64,000 nucleotides of DNA from Streptomyces hawaiiensis (GTDB lineage Bacteria > Actinomycetota > Actinomycetes > Streptomycetales > Streptomycetaceae): NCBI RefSeq assembly GCF_004803895.1, contig NZ_CP021978.1, positions 4,216,001 to 4,280,000 of the forward strand, given 5' to 3'. How positions within the stretch are numbered: the first letter of the stretch is position 1; each line of letters begins with the position of its first letter. The position numbers and the translations under genes are program-made. This document shows, one piece after another, positions 33,155 to 40,887 of this stretch. The notes beneath the pieces are model-generated. The model saw only the letters and a list, made by a program, of their open reading frames with translations, was not told where the DNA came from and ran no database searches.

Positions 33155-33877
33155 ATGGGGCAGGGGCGGGGTTGGGAGGGCGCGGTCCTCAGACTGATGC
33201 GTGGCAAGGACTTCCGGTTCACGGTGACGGACGTCGAGGACGTCACCCCGGAGTACCGGCGGCTGCGCTTCACCGACGGCGGTCTGCTGGCCGCGACCGG
33301 AGTGCACCCCACCATGTGGGTACGGCTGTGGTTCGACAACGCGGGCAAGCCGCACCAGCGGGCCTACACCCTGGTCGACCCGGACGTCGAGGCCGGCACC
33401 TTCGGCCTGGAGTTCGCCCTGCACGAGGGGTGTGCCAGCGACTGGGCCAGGGCCGCGAAGCCGGGCGACACCATCGAGGCGACCGTCCAGGGCACCGGCT
33501 TCGAGCACCCGAGCCCCGCGCCCTCGCACGTCTTCGCCGTCGGCGACCCGGCCTCGCTTCCTGCCATCAACTCCCTCCTGGACACCCTGGGTTCCGCCCC
33601 GGCCACCGTCTGGTTCGAGGGCGGCGACGACGACCTGCCGTTCCGCACCGACCCGGCCCGGCACGAGCTGCGCAAGGTGCCGCGCCAGGACTCCGGCGCC
33701 CAGCTGGTCGACCGGGTGAAGTCGGACCTGCCCGGCCTGCTCCAGGGCGCGGAGGACCCCTACGTCTGGATCGCCTGCGACACGATGACGACCCGGGCCC
33801 TGGCCTCGTACGTCCGCAAGGAACTGGGCCTGCCCAAGCAGCGGGTGCACGCGCTGGGCTACTGGCGCGCGACGTAG
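33155..33877 (+). CDS. Siderophore-interacting protein, ferric-siderophore reductase (240 aa)
   Basis: SIP/ViuB family flavoprotein that reduces Fe(III) in imported siderophores. The FAD-binding part has VTPEYRRLRFTDGG and the QRAYTLVDPD isoalloxazine motif near residue 70. The C-terminal NAD(P)H part has VFAVGDPASLPAINSLLD, a WFEGG segment and an ending YWRAT. GAAGGGTGAGG lies upstream of the ATG at 33155; the open frame extends to 33107 but overlaps the iron box. It is divergent from the acylase operon across the iron box. Confidence 0.92.
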   Translation: MGQGRGWEGAVLRLMRGKDFRFTVTDVEDVTPEYRRLRFTDGGLLAATGVHPTMWVRLWFDNAGKPHQRAYTLVDPDVEAGTFGLEFALHEGCASDWARAAKPGDTIEATVQGTGFEHPSPAPSHVFAVGDPASLPAINSLLDTLGSAPATVWFEGGDDDLPFRTDPARHELRKVPRQDSGAQLVDRVKSDLPGLLQGAEDPYVWIACDTMTTRALASYVRKELGLPKQRVHALGYWRAT

Positions 33878-33935
33878 GCGACGGTCGGGCCGGGCTCCGG
33901 ACGCGGCCGGGCCCGCCCCGGGGGATGATCGGGGC

Positions 33936-34529
33936 ATGGACGTCACTCTGCACCTCGCCCAGGATCCCGAGGCCGACGCGCTGCTCGGCCGCAGTCCGCT
34001 CGCCGCGCTGGTCGGCATGCTGCTGGACCAGCAGGTCCCGATGGAGTGGGCGTTCAAGGGCCCTGCGACGATCGCCCAGCGGCTCGGCAGCGACGACCTG
34101 GACGCGCACGAGATCGCCGCGCACGAGCCGGAGGCCTTCGCCGCGCTGCTCTCCCAGAAGCCGGCGGTGCACCGCTACCCGGGCTCCATGGCCAAGCGGA
34201 TCCAGCAACTGTGCCAGTACCTCGTCGAGCACTACGACGGTGACGCCGAGGCCGTCTGGAAGGACGCCGGCACCGGCAAGGACCTGCTGAAGCGCCTCGC
34301 GGAACTGCCCGGCTTCGGCAAGCAGAAGGCCCAGATCTTCCTCGCCCTGCTGGGCAAGCAGCTCGGGGTGCGCCCGACAGGGTGGCGAGAGGCGGCGGGC
34401 TCCTACGGCGACCCGGACTCCTTCCGCTCGGTCGCCGACATCACCGGCCCCGAATCGCTGGTCAAGGTACGCGCCCACAAGCAGGAGATGAAGGCAGCAG
34501 CCAAGGCGGCGAAGGCCTCCGGCACGTAG
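33936..34529 (+). CDS. HhH-GPD-type base-excision repair protein (197 aa)
   Basis: The sequence LVGMLLDQQVPMEWAFKGP and the hairpin segment LAELPGFGKQKAQIFLALLG belong to the HhH-GPD DNA glycosylase superfamily, actinobacterial short type. No iron-sulfur cysteine loop is present. The catalytic Asp of classic members is not obvious by eye, so activity is uncertain. Its stop codon lies in the first unit of the tandem repeat array that follows. Confidence 0.82.
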   Translation: MDVTLHLAQDPEADALLGRSPLAALVGMLLDQQVPMEWAFKGPATIAQRLGSDDLDAHEIAAHEPEAFAALLSQKPAVHRYPGSMAKRIQQLCQYLVEHYDGDAEAVWKDAGTGKDLLKRLAELPGFGKQKAQIFLALLGKQLGVRPTGWREAAGSYGDPDSFRSVADITGPESLVKVRAHKQEMKAAAKAAKASGT

Positions 34530-35020
34530 GGCGGGGGCGGTTTCGTCCTGGCTTGTCCGGGGGTTGCCGGCAGGTAGGTAGGACGTGGGCGTTTCGACCC
34601 GCCCGAGTGCACCGGCACGTAGGACCCCCAGCGTCATTGGCTTGGCTCGCCCGAGGCCAGGGGCGAGCAGGGCACTGCCGTCGACGTCCTGGCTAGCCGG
34701 GGGCGACTGCACGTCGGGCGGGGGCATCCTTGGCCTGGCGCGCCCGGGGCGCCGGCCCGTAGGACGCAGGTGTCTTCGTCCTGACTCGCCCGGGGGCCAC
34801 CGGCACGTCGGACCCGACCCTCAACGTCCCGACTCGCCCGAGGGCCACCGGCACGTAGAACGCGGGCGTCAATCCCTTGGCTCGCCCGAGGCCGGGGCGA
34901 GTAGGGCGCGGCCGACGCGGGCGTCAGTCGCCCGGCTCGCCGGGGGCCCCGGCACGTGGCGGGCACCCGTCGCGCGGGTGTCAGTCTCCTGGCTTGCTCC
35001 AGGTGGCGGGTGTCTCCGGC
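34523..35020. repeat. Degenerate tandem repeat array, about 10 units of 44-57 bp
   Basis: Units start at 34523, 34571, 34616, 34662, 34710, 34756, 34804, 34852, 34896 and 34953, with a partial unit near 35002. Most open with CACGTAGGACGCGGGCGTC-like sequence and close with CTCGCCCGAGGGCCACCGG-like sequence. The best pair (34756 and 34804) are the same 48-bp length and share their last ~19 bases nearly exactly. Open frames through the array are low-complexity products of the repeat. There is no constant spacer length, so this is not a CRISPR array. Function unknown. Confidence 0.8.
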
Positions 35021-35038
35021 CCGATCCCAGCATGGACC

Positions 35039-35494
35039 ATGACCGAGCCACCGAGCGGCTCCCCCTGGGACCCGGAGCACGACGCCTCCCGCGACCGCGC
35101 GCCCCGACCGCCCCAGGGCCCGGAACCCCACGTCCCCCACGGCCCGGGCCCGGACGGCCCGCACAGCCCCGGACGGCACGGTCACACCCGGCCCGCCCCA
35201 CCCGGCGCCGAGAACCACGCCACGTCCCGCGCCCCCGGCCCGCCCAAAACCGGGAACCCCACCACATCCGACACTCCCGGCCCCGCGATGCCCGCACGGG
35301 GCCGGCAGGTCTTCCTCGGGATCGTCACCGTCGTCGCCGGCGTCGTCCTGATCGACTCACCCTTCGAGTCCGTCACGGTCCTCACCCTCGTCGGCGGCTG
35401 CCTGCTCGCGGTCGGACTCGTGGAGATCGTCACGGCCCTGCGCATCCGGGGCCGGCCTGGGCCGAGCGAGCGGATCTCGCAGCCGGTGGGATGA
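35039..35494 (+). CDS. Membrane protein with a Pro/His-rich N-terminal tail (151 aa)
   Basis: Residues 1-85 are a disordered Pro/Gly/His-rich segment (for example GPGPDGPHSPGRHGHTRPA). Two hydrophobic helices follow (RQVFLGIVTVVAGVVLI and VLTLVGGCLLAVGLVEIVTA), resembling one HdeD/DUF308 hairpin, then a short tail. The start at ATG 35039 lacks a strong ribosome site, and an ATG at 35033 is out of frame. Function unknown. Confidence 0.6.
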   Translation: MTEPPSGSPWDPEHDASRDRAPRPPQGPEPHVPHGPGPDGPHSPGRHGHTRPAPPGAENHATSRAPGPPKTGNPTTSDTPGPAMPARGRQVFLGIVTVVAGVVLIDSPFESVTVLTLVGGCLLAVGLVEIVTALRIRGRPGPSERISQPVG

Positions 35495-35525
35495 ACGGCG
35501 TGGACGCGGAGGGGAATGACCTCCC

Positions 35526-35864
35526 GTGACCCCCGCACCGCAGCCGGTCCCCCGCCGCCCCCGCCGGCACGCCTGGCCGCGGGTGCTCGTCCTGCTGCTC
35601 GCCCTGCTCGTGCCGGGCGCACACGCCGAGGCCCACACGGGACCGACGGCCACCGTCTCCGGGGAGAGCACCACCGTCGAGTGCGACCTCCTCGACACCG
35701 CCCTGCGACCGCCGGCCAGAGGCTCCCGCCGCACCGCCGTCCCGCCCGCCCCCGCCCCGCTCCAGGGCCCCGGGCCCGCGTCCACCGCACGACATCCCGT
35801 GCCCGTACCGGCGAGCCCGCCGCACGACCCTCGCCCCCTGCGTTCCGAGGTCCTGCGCTGCTGA
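35526..35864 (+). CDS. Small secreted or anchored Pro/Arg-rich protein (112 aa)
   Basis: Not recognised. A signal peptide-like start (RRHAWPRVLVLLLALLVPG, then AHAEAHT) suggests export, after which the protein is Pro/Arg-rich with two cysteines (VECDLLD and the C-terminal Cys). The GTG start has GAGGGG about 11 bases upstream. It lies between the membrane gene and a 53-residue ORF on the same strand. Confidence 0.6.
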   Translation: MTPAPQPVPRRPRRHAWPRVLVLLLALLVPGAHAEAHTGPTATVSGESTTVECDLLDTALRPPARGSRRTAVPPAPAPLQGPGPASTARHPVPVPASPPHDPRPLRSEVLRC

Positions 35865-35937
35865 CAGGACCGGCCCGGCCCCGGTCCGTCCGTCCCGCAC
35901 GGAACCAGAACGACGAGGAACGACGAGGAACCCAGCC

Positions 35938-36099
35938 ATGCTTCAAGACCCGTACGCGGTCCTGCGCGCCCTCCTGCGCGCGGAGGCCGCCCGCAGCGCC
36001 CCCAAGCCCCACTCCCAGCCGGCCACACGGAAGCCGCCGCAGCCCCCGAAGCGACAGGGCCCGGGACAGGCACAGGGACAAGGACAAGGCCGCGGCTGA
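35938..36099 (+). CDS. Very small Gln/Gly/Pro-rich protein (53 aa)
   Basis: An ATG is preceded at about 7 bases by GAGGAA. The product starts MLQDPYAVLRALLRAEAARS, a short amphipathic helix, and ends in a GQAQGQGQGRG tail. The third-position pattern fits a gene. Homologues of such length are often annotated as hypothetical proteins in Streptomyces; the role is unknown. Confidence 0.6.
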   Translation: MLQDPYAVLRALLRAEAARSAPKPHSQPATRKPPQPPKRQGPGQAQGQGQGRG

Positions 36100-36179
36100 C
36101 CCACCCGCGCGGCGGAGGCGCCCCGCCGCCTCCGCCGTCCCTACCGCCCTCGCCGTCCCCCCACCTCGCCTCGCCGTCC

Positions 36180-37781
36180 CTACCGCCTCCGCCGTCCCGG
36201 ACGCCGTGCCGTGCCGAACAGCGACCGGGTGATCTCCCGTCCGATCTGCGTCCCCACCGACCGGGCCAGCGACGTGAAGACGCCGCTTTCGACCACCCGC
36301 TCCGCCATCGACGGCTGCTCCTGCGCCCGTCCACGCCGTCCGGGCGCGGCGTCCCGCATCTCGTCGGGCCCCTTCGCCCCGCGCCCGACCTCCAGCCGCT
36401 CGTACGCCGACTCCCGGTCCACGGCCCGCGCGTACCGCTCGTACAGCGGCGACTCCGCGACGGACCGCTCCAGGGCCTCCTGCCCGAGCGGCCCCATCAG
36501 CGACTCGGGCGCCCGCAGCCGGGTCGCGGCGACCGGGGTCGGCGCGCCTTTCTCGCTCAGCACCGTCACCACCGCCTCGCCCGTCCCGAGGCCGGTCAGC
36601 ACCTCTTCGAGGTCGTAGGGCGACTTCGGGAAGGTCTTCACCGTGGCGTTGAGAGCCTTCTGGTCGTCCGGGGTGAAGGCGCGCAGGGCGTGCTGTACGC
36701 GGTTGCCGAGCTGGGCGAGGACGTCGGCGGGTACGTCCTTCGGGGTCTGCGTCACGAAGAAGACCCCGACTCCTTTCGAGCGAATCAGGCGCACTGTCTG
36801 CGTGATCGACTCCACGAACGCCTCGGAGGCGTCGTCGAAGAGCAGGTGCGCCTCGTCGAGGAAGAACACCAGCCGCGGCTTGTCGGCGTCGCCCAGCTCG
36901 GGCAGATCGTGGAAGAGGTCGGCGAGCAGCCACATCAGGAAGGTCGAGAACAGCTGCGGCCGCTCCTGTACGGCGCTCAGCTCCAGGACGGAGACGACGC
37001 CCCGCCCGTCCTCGGCCGTGCGCAGCAGTTCGCCCGTGTCGAACTCCGGTTCCCCGAAGAAACCGGACGCGCCCTGCGCCTCGAAGGCGGTCAGGGACCG
37101 CAGGATCACCCCGGCCGTGGCCGCCGAGAGGCCGCCGATGGTTTTCAGCTCCGCCCGGCCCTCGTCCGAGGTCAGGAAGGTCACGACCGCCCTGAGGTCC
37201 TTCAGGTCGATCAGCTCCAGGCCCTTGCTGTCGGCGTAGTGGAAGATCAGCGCGAGGGACTGCTCCTGGGTGCGGTTCAGCCGCAGCACCTTGGCCAGCA
37301 GCACGGGGCCAAAACCGGTGACCGTGGCCCGGACGGGGATGCCGCGCCCGATGCCGCCGAGGGCGTAGTACTCGGCCGGGCAGCCGGTCGCCGTCCAGTG
37401 CTGGTGGACGTCCGCGGCCCGGCCTTCGACCCGGGCGTCCGGGCGGCCCGGCGCGGCGATCCCGGAGAGGTCGCCCTTGATGTCGGCGAGGAAGACGGGC
37501 ACGCCCTGGGCGGACAGCTGCTCGGCGATGAGCTGGAGCGTCTTGGTCTTGCCGGTGCCGGTGGCGCCCGCGACCAGCCCGTGCCGGTTGAGCATCGCCA
37601 GGGGTACCCGGACCTGCGCGTCCGGCAGGCACTGCCCGTCCCACAGCAGGGCGCCCAGATGCAGGGCCGGGCCGGAGAAGGCGTAACCGGAGGCGATCCG
37701 CAGGGCTTCCCGGGGAAGGGCGGCGGCGCGTGCGGACACCTCCGGGGCGGGGGCCGACGGCATGGTCTCGCGGTCCGGCAT
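36180..37781 (-). CDS. HerA-like/DUF853 ATPase (533 aa)
   Basis: P-loop ATPase of the HerA/FtsK group, DUF853 type. Walker A is GATGTGKTKT near residue 72; Walker B is RLVFFLDEAHLLFDD near residue 300, and VFFVTQTPKDVPADV is a sensor region. An Arg-rich C-terminus (TARRPGRRRR) may aid DNA binding. In Escherichia coli the relative is YjgR; function is unclear. I prefer ATG 37781, with AGGGG 7 bases upstream, over the GTG at 37787. It is monocistronic, divergent from the ParB-like gene. Confidence 0.88.
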   Translation of the reverse strand: MPDRETMPSAPAPEVSARAAALPREALRIASGYAFSGPALHLGALLWDGQCLPDAQVRVPLAMLNRHGLVAGATGTGKTKTLQLIAEQLSAQGVPVFLADIKGDLSGIAAPGRPDARVEGRAADVHQHWTATGCPAEYYALGGIGRGIPVRATVTGFGPVLLAKVLRLNRTQEQSLALIFHYADSKGLELIDLKDLRAVVTFLTSDEGRAELKTIGGLSAATAGVILRSLTAFEAQGASGFFGEPEFDTGELLRTAEDGRGVVSVLELSAVQERPQLFSTFLMWLLADLFHDLPELGDADKPRLVFFLDEAHLLFDDASEAFVESITQTVRLIRSKGVGVFFVTQTPKDVPADVLAQLGNRVQHALRAFTPDDQKALNATVKTFPKSPYDLEEVLTGLGTGEAVVTVLSEKGAPTPVAATRLRAPESLMGPLGQEALERSVAESPLYERYARAVDRESAYERLEVGRGAKGPDEMRDAAPGRRGRAQEQPSMAERVVESGVFTSLARSVGTQIGREITRSLFGTARRPGRRRR

Positions 37782-37875
37782 ATTCACGCCCCTGTTCCCG
37801 GTTCGTACCGCCTTGTGGGGTTTTTTTCAGCGTCGCACTACGGCGCCATGGCTGCGCCCGGAAGGTCTTGACCGG

Positions 37876-37890
37876 TAGGCTTTCCGTGTG
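37876..37890 (+). promoter_or_regulatory. -10-like TAGGCT placed for a leaderless mRNA
   Basis: TAGGCT (37876-37881) lies 6 bases before the GTG start at 37888, so transcription would begin at or next to the start codon. No ribosome-binding site is present. No clear -35 is seen. Confidence 0.4.
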
Positions 37891-38184
37891 ATCTTCAAGC
37901 GCATCGGAAACGGCCGGCCGTACCCCGACCACGGCCGGGAAAGCACCCGGCAGTGGGCGGACGTCGCGCCGCGCCCGGTCCGCCTCGATCAGCTCGTGAC
38001 GACCAAGGGTCAGCTCGATCTGGAAACGCTGCTCGCCGAGGACTCCACGTTCTACGGCGACCTCTTCGCGCACGTCGTGAAGTGGCAGGGCGACCTGTAC
38101 CTGGAGGACGGACTGCACCGCGCGGTGCGGGCGGCACTCCAGCAGCGCCAGGTGCTGCACGCGCGCGTGCTCGAGCTCGACTGA
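37888..38184 (+). CDS. ParB-N-like small protein (98 aa)
   Basis: The core, VRLDQLVTTKGQLDLETLLAEDS to YLEDGLHRAVRAALQQRQVL, has the layout of the ParB/Srx nucleotide-binding fold; DGLHRAVRAAL is close to the ParB DG-x-HR motif. No helix-turn-helix follows. Conserved in Streptomyces, where some annotations call it a VapB-type antitoxin; no toxin gene is adjacent here, so that label is doubtful. It is probably translated from a leaderless GTG. Confidence 0.7.
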   Translation: MIFKRIGNGRPYPDHGRESTRQWADVAPRPVRLDQLVTTKGQLDLETLLAEDSTFYGDLFAHVVKWQGDLYLEDGLHRAVRAALQQRQVLHARVLELD

Positions 38185-38281
38185 TCCCCGCCGGTCGCGG
38201 GTTGGCCCTTTCGGGTTCCGCTGGGCGACGTCGAATGATCATCTAGTAGGCATCGTCGCCCGGGCGCACTACGCTGCGCTC

Positions 38282-38923
38282 ATGAGCATGCTGACTCCCC
38301 CCGGCATGGGCGGCAAGTACCGCATCACGGGCAACAAGTACCCCAAGATGCGCCGGCCCCGGCAGCGCGGCAGGCTCGTCGTCCTGACCGTCACATCCGT
38401 CGTCGTCCTCGGCCTGGGCGGGTGGGGCACGCTGCAGCTCATCGACGTCTTCACCGGCGGCGGCAGAAAGGCTTCGGCGGCCGGCGACGGGACGGACTGC
38501 GGCGTCAAGACCAAGGCGAGCCCCTCGCCCGGCGCCAAGCCCCTGCCCGAGCCGCGCACGATCACCGTCAACGTACTCAACGCCACCACCCGCGGCGGCC
38601 TGGCGAAGAAGACCGCCGACGAGCTGAAGAAGCGCGGCTTCAAGATCGGCGACGTGGGCAACGCGACCAAGCAGTACGACAAGAAGGTCAAGGGCACCGG
38701 AGTGCTGCTCGGCCCGGCCACCGCGCTCGACACCTCACTGCCCGTTCTCGGCACCCAGCTCCCGGGCGCCGAACGGCGCACCGAGGCGGCCCGCAAGGGC
38801 GCTGCCGTCGACCTCGTCATCGGGGACGGCTTCAAGGAACTGGCCAAACAGCAGGACGCCGACCGGGCCCTGACCAAGCTGGCCAGGCCCGAGCCGGCGC
38901 CGACGTCGAAGAAGGGCTGCTGA
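38282..38923 (+). CDS. Membrane-anchored LytR_C-domain protein (213 aa)
   Basis: A basic cytoplasmic start (GNKYPKMRRPRQRGR) and one transmembrane helix (LVVLTVTSVVVLGLGGWG, residues 35-55) precede an extracytoplasmic LytR C-terminal domain (ITVNVLNATTRGGLAKKTAD to VDLVIGDGFKEL). The LytR-CpsA-Psr catalytic domain is absent, so it is the stand-alone form found in actinobacteria. TACGCT lies 6 bases before the ATG, suggesting a leaderless mRNA. A terminator hairpin follows directly. Confidence 0.85.
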   Translation: MSMLTPPGMGGKYRITGNKYPKMRRPRQRGRLVVLTVTSVVVLGLGGWGTLQLIDVFTGGGRKASAAGDGTDCGVKTKASPSPGAKPLPEPRTITVNVLNATTRGGLAKKTADELKKRGFKIGDVGNATKQYDKKVKGTGVLLGPATALDTSLPVLGTQLPGAERRTEAARKGAAVDLVIGDGFKELAKQQDADRALTKLARPEPAPTSKKGC

Positions 38924-38943
38924 GCACGCCCCCGGGGGCGTGC
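38924..38943. terminator. 20-bp perfect palindrome between LytR_C gene and upp
   Basis: GCACGCCCCC followed by its exact complement, starting right after the TGA stop. It lies between convergent genes and likely terminates from both sides. Confidence 0.65.
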
Positions 38944-39004
38944 CCGCAGGTGCCCGCCCCAGCAAGCTCGGCCAACCCTTCACCCGTTGGCCGAACCCCG
39001 GGTC

Positions 39005-39640
39005 CTACTCGGCCGCCCCGTACATCCGGTCCCCCGCGTCTCCGAGGCCCGGCACGATGTAGCCGTGCTCGTTCAGCCGCTCGTCGACCGATGCGGTCAC
39101 GACCGTCACCGGCGTGCCCGCCAGCTCGCGCTCCATGATCTCGACGCCCTCCGGGGCGGCCAGCAGCACCACGGCGGTCACGTCGTCGGCGCCGCGCCGG
39201 ATCAGCTCCTGGATCGCCGCGACCAGCGTGCCGCCGGTGGCGAGCATCGGGTCGAGCACGTACACCTGACGCCCCGACAGGTCCTCCGGCATGCGCGTCG
39301 CGTACGTGGAGGCCTGCAGCGTCTCCTCGTTGCGGATCATGCCGAGGAAGCCCACCTCGGCGGTCGGCAGCAGCCGGACCATGCCGTCGAGCATGCCGAG
39401 CCCGGCCCGCAGGATCGGCACCACCAGCGGACGCGGGTAGGACAGCTTGACGCCCGTGGTCCGCGCGACCGGCGTCTGGATGTCGACCTGTTCGGTGCGC
39501 ACGTCACGCGTGGCCTCGTAGGCGAGGAGGGTGACCAGCTCGTCGGCGAGACGGCGGAAGGTCGCGGAGTCGGTGCGCTGGTCGCGCAACGCGGTGAGCT
39601 TGTGGGCGACCAGAGGGTGGTCGACGACGTGGAGACGCAT
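39005..39640 (-). CDS. upp: Uracil phosphoribosyltransferase Upp (211 aa)
   Basis: Salvages uracil with PRPP to UMP. Signatures are YPRPLVVPILRAGLGMLDGM, the PRPP loop VLDPMLATGGTLVAAI, and the uracil-binding end YIVPGLGDAGDRMYG. I chose the ATG at 39640, since the family begins near MRLHVVDHPLVAHKL. TAATGT (39648-39653) lies 7 bases upstream, suggesting a leaderless transcript. Confidence 0.97.
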   Translation of the reverse strand: MRLHVVDHPLVAHKLTALRDQRTDSATFRRLADELVTLLAYEATRDVRTEQVDIQTPVARTTGVKLSYPRPLVVPILRAGLGMLDGMVRLLPTAEVGFLGMIRNEETLQASTYATRMPEDLSGRQVYVLDPMLATGGTLVAAIQELIRRGADDVTAVVLLAAPEGVEIMERELAGTPVTVVTASVDERLNEHGYIVPGLGDAGDRMYGAAE

Positions 39641-39647
39641 GTCCACA

Positions 39648-39653
39648 ACATTA
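39648..39653 (-). promoter_or_regulatory. -10-like TAATGT of upp, leaderless spacing
   Basis: TAATGT on the minus strand ends 7 bases before the upp ATG. No Shine-Dalgarno sequence is seen in between, and no convincing -35. Confidence 0.4.
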
Positions 39654-39772
39654 ACCGGGCGGGGTGCCCCCGACCGCACGGCAAGCCCGCGGTCCGGCCG
39701 TCACCCGGTGGCTGGCGTCAAACCGCCCGTCCGGGGGAACGCGGGAAGGACGGACTGGGGGTGGTGAACCTG

Positions 39773-40006
39773 ATGCCCGACCGGGACTTCCGAGACGATC
39801 CGTCGCCGCGCACACGGACAGGGACGGGCCCGGAGCCCGACCAGACGAACGGGACCTACGAGTCCGACGCCGAGCGGCGCCGGCGTCGCGCCCGGTTCCT
39901 GCGCGATCTGGCCGAGGCCCGGGAGCTGCGCGACCGCGTTCAGCCGCGCCGCGCCAAGACGGCCCGGCTGCGGCACGCGATGCGCATGCGCACCTTCCGC
40001 TGGTAG
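39773..40006 (+). CDS. Small highly basic conserved protein (77 aa)
   Basis: Not recognised. A polar N-terminus is followed by an Arg/Ala-rich helix (ESDAERRRRRARFLRDLAEA, continuing RELRDRVQPRRAKTARLRHA) ending MRMRTFRW. It could bind nucleic acid or a partner. Alternative in-frame GTG codons lie at 39761 and 39764, the first with GGAAGGA 10 bases upstream. Confidence 0.6.
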   Translation: MPDRDFRDDPSPRTRTGTGPEPDQTNGTYESDAERRRRRARFLRDLAEARELRDRVQPRRAKTARLRHAMRMRTFRW

Positions 40007-40282
40007 GAAACGGCTGAGGAAACCTCCGGCAAAGATCACGAACCGCGCGGAGGTTGTCGCGGTTGACCGTGCGTGGAACGGGGCAAATCCGCGTACGATC
40101 CGCAGGTGGCGGCAACGGGCGTGCGAGCAGAAGTGCCGGACACAGGGAGTCGAAGACGTCCCCTGAACGCCTTGTTTCTGCCACGATTCCGAGTGGGTGG
40201 GGCTCGGACGAGCACTCCCCACCCGTAACCTCCGCCGGGGGGACCCCCAACCGGCACACCTATGACCAGTGGGAGAGTCACG

Positions 40283-40831
40283 GTGTACTTCGCCGCACTG
40301 CTCGCGCGCACCGAAGACGGGTGGGAAGCGAGCGACACGGAGCTCGACGATGTGGAAACCCTGTCGGATCTGGCCGACCTGGCCCGTGAAGCCTCCCCCG
40401 ACGAGGACACGGTGCTCGTGCTCATCGAGCAGGAGGACGCCTGGTTCGGCGTGGTCCGCGTGGACGGCGAGGAGGACCCTCGCATCTACGTCTCGGACGC
40501 CGCCGCCGCTGCCCGCAGCAGCTACGGCGAGATCCTGCTCACCGACGAGCTGCTCGGTCGTGACCCGGACGACGGGGACGTCCTCGACGCCCTCGACCTC
40601 GACGGCACCGAGGACGGTGAGTCCGACGAGGACGAGGACGACGATGACGCCGAGGACGGTGCCGGGGCCGCCGGCTCCGCCGAGTCCGTGCCGCACGGCC
40701 CGGTCGGCGACGCCCTGATCCTGGACGACCTCGGCGTGAGCGAGAAGGAACTGCGCCTGATGTCGACGGACGCCGTCACCGAGATCGCCGAGTCCCTGGG
40801 CGCCTCGGAGACCCTGGAGACCGTCCGCTGA
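40283..40831 (+). CDS. tRNA adenosine deaminase-associated protein (182 aa)
   Basis: An acidic protein always found just before tadA in Streptomyces. It begins YFAALLARTEDGWEASDTEL; the middle is an Asp/Glu run, and a helical C-terminus ends ESLGASETLETVR. I prefer the GTG at 40283, with GGGAGA 7 bases upstream, over the ATG at 40262. Its stop overlaps the probable true tadA start region, so the two are coupled. The biochemical role is unknown. Confidence 0.85.
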   Translation: MYFAALLARTEDGWEASDTELDDVETLSDLADLAREASPDEDTVLVLIEQEDAWFGVVRVDGEEDPRIYVSDAAAAARSSYGEILLTDELLGRDPDDGDVLDALDLDGTEDGESDEDEDDDDAEDGAGAAGSAESVPHGPVGDALILDDLGVSEKELRLMSTDAVTEIAESLGASETLETVR

Positions 40832-40887
40832 CCGGTCGTGCCACGCCGGCACCGCCGGACCCGGTCCGGGACCCCTGGCGTCACGCG

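Noticed and set aside
29901..33877. A siderophore biosynthetic gene cluster
   Set aside because: Only an acyltransferase, acylase, cupin and reductase are present. There is no NIS synthetase, NRPS, amine hydroxylase, binding protein or importer, so biosynthesis is not supported.
34523..35020. CRISPR array
   Set aside because: Units are degenerate throughout, no constant direct repeat of 25-40 bp alternates with unique spacers, and no cas gene is nearby.
34585..35529. Long open frame over the repeat region and the following membrane gene
   Set aside because: It is a low-complexity reading of the tandem repeats and of GC-rich sequence without a ribosome site.
37888..38184. VapB-type antitoxin of a toxin-antitoxin pair
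   Set aside because: No PIN-domain or other toxin ORF adjoins it, and the motif pattern fits ParB-N better.
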